A program made the translations under genes and the position numbers. From the NCBI GenBank assembly GCA_024762375.1, contig JANTHQ010000066.1, forward strand, positions 1 through 8,364: 8,364 nt of DNA. Reading direction: 5' to 3'. Shown here one piece after another: positions 5,417 through 8,364 of this stretch (positions are counted from its first letter, which is position 1; each line of letters begins with the position of its first letter). The notes beneath the pieces are model-generated. The model saw nothing but the letters and a program-made list of their open reading frames with translations, did no database searches and had not been told where the DNA came from. Source of the DNA: Anaerolineaceae bacterium. GTDB lineage: Bacteria > Chloroflexota > Anaerolineae > 4572-78.

Positions 5417-6580
5417 ATGTCATCATCCTTTAAGAATATCGAAACCAAAATCATTCACGCCGGAGAAATTCACCCGCTCATCGAAGGCGCGGTCAACCTG
5501 CCCATCTTCCAATCCTCCACTTTCGAATCCAGCACCGGCACAAAGGGCTATCACGCCCAGCGATATATGCGTTTGAGCAACACCCCCAACCACGATGTGT
5601 TGCACCAAAAACTCGCGGCACTGGAAAACGCGGAAGCCGCGCTGGTGACCGGCAGCGGCATGGCAGCAATTTCTACCGCGCTGTTGGCTGTGCTGACCGC
5701 GGGCGACCACCTGCTGGCACTCGGTGGGGCATACGGCGGCACACACGCCTTCATTACCCACGAATTGCCTGACTTTGGCGTGAGTTTCGATTTTATTGAC
5801 GGCAACAACCCCGATTCATGGGAATCGCTGTTACGGCCAAACACCAAAGCCATTCTGGTGGAAAGTGTCACTAACCCATTGCTCGATATTCCCGATTTAA
5901 AAACCGTCGTCGCCTTTGCCCAAAAACACGGGTTGGTATCGCTCATCGACAACACATTCCCCTCCCCCATCAACTTCCGGCCCGCCGAATGGGGTTTCGA
6001 CCTGTCGCTGCACAGCGCCACAAAATATCTTAACGGCCATTCCGATATCGTCGCCGGCGCAATCATCGGGCGCGCCGATTTGGTGAAAAAAGCACATTTA
6101 AAACTGAACCATCTCGGCGGCTCGCTGGACACACACGCCTGCTACCTGCTCTATCGCGGCCTGAAAACCCTCAGCGTGCGCATGCAGCGGCACAATGAAA
6201 ACGCCATGAAAGTGGCGCAATTTTTGGCGAACCACCCCGCCGTGAAAAAAGTCAACTATCCCGGGTTGGAAAGCCACCCACAGCACCAACGCGCCCGTGA
6301 ATTGTTTGACGGCTTCGGTGGAATGATCAGTTTCGAGATAAACGGCGATACCGATGCTGCCGCAAAAGTAGTGAGCGCGGTACAACTGCCCACCAGCGCA
6401 CCGAGTCTCGGCGGGGTTGAATCGCTCATCACCCGCCCGGCAACCACTTCCCATTCCGGCATGTCGCCGGAAGAACGCGCCGCGATGGGCATTTCCGACA
6501 GTCTCATCCGTTACTCAGTCGGCATCGAAGCCGCCGAAGATTTAATCGCCGATTTGGCGCAAGCACTGGCACAAATTTAA
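5417..6580 (+). CDS. Cys/Met metabolism PLP-dependent enzyme (cystathionine gamma-synthase/gamma-lyase family)
   Basis: This 387-residue fold-type I PLP enzyme belongs to the transsulfuration family, which makes or breaks C-S bonds at the gamma or beta carbon of homoserine- and cysteine-derived amino acids. Visible sites are Y-M-R at 50-52 (PLP phosphate, from the neighbouring subunit), S-G-M at 80-82, Tyr106 (stacks on PLP), Asp178 in L-I-D-N-T-F (pyridine nitrogen), Lys203 in S-A-T-K-Y-L-N-G-H-S-D (Schiff base), S-L-G-G-V-E-S at 330-336 and Arg365 in I-R-Y-S-V-G-I (substrate carboxylate). Length matches MetB and CGL. Position 108 is Gly where methionine gamma-lyase has its special Cys, which argues mildly against MGL. 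Gamma-synthase, gamma-lyase and O-acylhomoserine sulfhydrylase cannot be separated from sequence alone. GAGG at 5408-5411 supports ATG 5417. The next gene starts 44 bases after the stop. Confidence 0.92.
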   Translation: MSSSFKNIETKIIHAGEIHPLIEGAVNLPIFQSSTFESSTGTKGYHAQRYMRLSNTPNHDVLHQKLAALENAEAALVTGSGMAAISTALLAVLTAGDHLLALGGAYGGTHAFITHELPDFGVSFDFIDGNNPDSWESLLRPNTKAILVESVTNPLLDIPDLKTVVAFAQKHGLVSLIDNTFPSPINFRPAEWGFDLSLHSATKYLNGHSDIVAGAIIGRADLVKKAHLKLNHLGGSLDTHACYLLYRGLKTLSVRMQRHNENAMKVAQFLANHPAVKKVNYPGLESHPQHQRARELFDGFGGMISFEINGDTDAAAKVVSAVQLPTSAPSLGGVESLITRPATTSHSGMSPEERAAMGISDSLIRYSVGIEAAEDLIADLAQALAQI

Positions 6581-6624
6581 CCTTCAAAAATTCTACCATA
6601 TATGCGATTGTCCGAGGAGGGATT

Positions 6625-8202
6625 ATGGCAGAAAAGCGACCTCAATCGCCCCCCACTCATCAAGATTTGCTGAACGAATTGGATGCGTGGCGGGCAAAAA
6701 CACAGGCCGGCGGTGGTGAAAAACGTGTCGCCGCCCAACACGCCAAAGGGAAACTCACCGCCCGCGAGCGAATCAACCTTTTGCTGGATGAAGGTAGTTT
6801 TCAAGAAGTGGACGCCTACACCACCCACCGCCACACCGATTTCGGGATGGAGGAAAAGCGCCACCCCGGTGATAGCGTCGTTACCGGTTTTGGCAAAATT
6901 GACGGGCGGCGGGTGTGCGTTTTCGCGCAAGATTTCACTGTGCTCGGCGGCTCATTTTCCGAAGTGCAGGGGCAGAAAGTCGCCAAAATTATGGATATGG
7001 CCATGGATGCCGGCGTGCCCGTCATCGGGTTGAACGATTCGGTTGGCGCGCGGATTCAAGAAGGCGTGTACAGTCTCGCCGCGTATGCCGAACTTTTCTG
7101 GCGAAACACGCAAGCCAGCGGCGTCATTCCGCAAATTAGTGTGATGCTCGGACCGTGCGCCGGGGGGTCCGTCTATTCGCCGGGGTTGACCGATTTTGTG
7201 ATTATGACGCGCGGTTCCAGCCACATGTTCATCACCGGCCCGGAAGTCATCAAAACCGTCACCCGCGAAGAAGTCGATTTGGAAACGTTGGGCGGGGCGA
7301 TGACCCACAGCACGGTCAGCGGGGTGGCGCATTTTACGGCGGATGATGAAAAAGAAACGCTGGAACTGACCCGCAAACTGTTGAGCTACTTGCCCCCAAA
7401 CAATGCTGAACCCGCCCCGGCCATCGAACCGACTGACCCGTCGTGGCGCATGGACGATGCACTGAACACGGTCGTTCCCACCGACCCCAGCACGGCGTAT
7501 GATATGCGCGATGTGATTCACGGGGTGGTAGACACCGACAGTTTTTTGGAGGTGCATGAACATTTCGCCGAAAACGCCATCGTCGGATTTGCCCGGATGC
7601 ACGGGCAAGTGGTCGGCATCGTTGCCCAGCAGCCGCTGGTGCTGGCAGGTGTTATCGACATTGACGCCTCTGACAAAATGGCGCGGTTCATCCGCTTTTG
7701 CGATGCATTCAATATTCCGCTCATCACTTTTGTCGATTCGCCCGGCTTTTTGCCCGGTACCGACCAAGAACACGGCGGCATCATTCGGCACGGGGCAAAA
7801 ATTGTGTACGCCTATTCCGAAGCGACCGTTCCCAAACTGACCGTCGTCACCCGCAAAGCGTATGGCGGCGCATATATTGTGATGGCCAGCAAATACACCC
7901 GCACCGATATGGTGTACGCCTGGCCCACCGCCGAAATCGCAGTGATGGGCGCAGAAGGCGCGGTCAACATTTTGTACCGAAAAAGCCTGAAAGATGCAGA
8001 AAACGCCGACGAACAGCGTGCCGAGCTGGTCTCACAATTCCAAGAAAAATTCTCGAAACCGTATGCCGCTGCAGCCAGCGGGCATGTGGATGATGTCATC
8101 AAACCCGCCGAAACACGCCCCAAACTCATCGCCGCGCTCGAATTACTACGCGACAAACAAGTGTCATCCCCGCCGAAAAAACACGGCAACATCCCACTGT
8201 AA
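6625..8202 (+). CDS. Acyl-CoA carboxyltransferase / methylmalonyl-CoA decarboxylase alpha subunit (MmdA/PccB family)
   Basis: This 525-residue protein has two crotonase-like carboxyltransferase domains and moves CO2 between carboxybiotin and an acyl-CoA such as propionyl-CoA/methylmalonyl-CoA. The N-domain carries the family signature K-G-K-L-T-A-R-E-R-I (41-50), G-G-S-F-S-E-V-Q-G-Q-K (108-118), and the oxyanion-hole G-P-C-A-G-G-S-V-Y-S-P (176-186). The C-domain carries D-S-P-G-F-L-P-G (371-378) and R-K-A-Y-G-G-A-Y-I-V-M (410-420). Ile418 occupies the position where actinobacterial PccB has a specificity Asp, as I recall, and where decarboxylases and AccB-type enzymes have Ile or Leu. GAGGAGG at 6614-6620 fixes ATG 6625. 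The adjoining OadG-like gene points to a Na+-pumping decarboxylase rather than a purely soluble carboxylase. Biotin carrier and beta subunit are not in the window. Confidence 0.92.
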   Translation: MAEKRPQSPPTHQDLLNELDAWRAKTQAGGGEKRVAAQHAKGKLTARERINLLLDEGSFQEVDAYTTHRHTDFGMEEKRHPGDSVVTGFGKIDGRRVCVFAQDFTVLGGSFSEVQGQKVAKIMDMAMDAGVPVIGLNDSVGARIQEGVYSLAAYAELFWRNTQASGVIPQISVMLGPCAGGSVYSPGLTDFVIMTRGSSHMFITGPEVIKTVTREEVDLETLGGAMTHSTVSGVAHFTADDEKETLELTRKLLSYLPPNNAEPAPAIEPTDPSWRMDDALNTVVPTDPSTAYDMRDVIHGVVDTDSFLEVHEHFAENAIVGFARMHGQVVGIVAQQPLVLAGVIDIDASDKMARFIRFCDAFNIPLITFVDSPGFLPGTDQEHGGIIRHGAKIVYAYSEATVPKLTVVTRKAYGGAYIVMASKYTRTDMVYAWPTAEIAVMGAEGAVNILYRKSLKDAENADEQRAELVSQFQEKFSKPYAAAASGHVDDVIKPAETRPKLIAALELLRDKQVSSPPKKHGNIPL

Positions 8203-8216
8203 CCGGAGGTATCGCC

Positions 8217-8364
8217 ATGACTGAATTATTGGAACAGGGATTGATATTGAGCGCGCTGGGGCTGGGATTGACATTTACCGGACTGGCGCTACTGGTGGTA
8301 TTGATGATACTGCTCGAACGCATTTTCCGTTCGCGAAAACTGGTTCCCGATGCGCCCGCCACTG
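8217..8364 (+). CDS. OadG-like sodium-pump decarboxylase gamma subunit, N-terminal part (3' truncated)
   Basis: The frame opens at ATG 8217 with GGAGG at 8205-8209, 14 bases after the carboxyltransferase stop, and runs off the window after 49 codons. Residues 1-8 are polar, about 9-33 form one hydrophobic helix rich in Leu, Gly and Val, and a basic stretch (E-R-I-F-R-S-R-K) follows, then a Pro/Ala-rich beginning of a linker. This is the layout of OadG/MmdD gamma subunits, small single-pass membrane proteins that hold the carboxyltransferase on the membrane beta subunit of Na+-translocating decarboxylases. The call rests on position and topology more than on a unique motif. Another small membrane protein is possible. 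Confidence 0.72.
   Translation, partial: MTELLEQGLILSALGLGLTFTGLALLVVLMILLERIFRSRKLVPDAPAT

Noticed and set aside
6952..7791. 279-codon open frame on the minus strand
   Set aside because: It lies wholly within the carboxyltransferase gene and its composition is a shadow of that gene.
1..8364. CRISPR array, tRNA, rRNA, insertion sequence or prophage
   Set aside because: No regularly spaced repeats of suitable length, no tRNA cloverleaf, and no transposase or integrase reading frame were found on either strand.

Overview
This bacterial window has strong AGGAGG-type ribosome binding sites, compact gene spacing and about mid-50s percent GC. All recognisable genes lie on the + strand. No marker gene fixes the taxon. 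The gene content (Na+-pump decarboxylase-type subunits, a three-subunit molybdenum hydroxylase, selenocysteine use) would suit an anaerobic or facultative member of a deep phylum such as Chloroflexota, but that is only a weak guess.

Layout. 1-462 is the 3' end of an NCS2 (uracil/xanthine-type) permease. 463-617 is a leader with a strong hairpin and heptamer-spaced ATTGG repeats. 618-4405 is a molybdenum hydroxylase operon in the order FAD subunit, 2x[2Fe-2S] subunit, molybdopterin subunit, closed by a clear intrinsic terminator at 4414-4453. A second hairpin (4460-4497) follows. 4650-5249 (or 4551-5249 from an upstream start) is an AhpC/Prx1-type peroxiredoxin interrupted by one in-frame TGA exactly at the peroxidatic cysteine. 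5250-5416 is a spacer with a nested inverted repeat ending in a T-tract just before a cystathionine gamma-synthase/lyase family PLP enzyme (5417-6580). 6625-8202 is a biotin-dependent carboxyltransferase of the MmdA/PccB family, followed after 14 bases by the start of an OadG-like gamma subunit (8217 to the window end).

Main discovery. The peroxiredoxin is best read as a selenoprotein. TGA at 4794-4796 replaces the catalytic Cys codon in a P-x-x-x-T-x-x-C motif. Homology continues in frame on both sides. A stem-loop with a GGUC apical loop begins its loop 17 bases after the UGA, closely resembling the bacterial SECIS of E. coli fdhF as I recall it. A conventional gene caller would break it into two meaningless ORFs. 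The protein also lacks the usual C-terminal resolving Cys (Thr instead).

How the parts may work together. The permease and hydroxylase suggest uptake and oxidation of a purine or other N-heterocycle, although the hydroxylase active site differs from canonical xanthine dehydrogenase. The peroxiredoxin would remove peroxides. The carboxyltransferase with OadG suggests a membrane Na+-translocating acyl-CoA decarboxylase, probably continuing beyond the window. Because the cell appears to handle selenium, the hydroxylase might be of the selenium-dependent kind; that is inference only.
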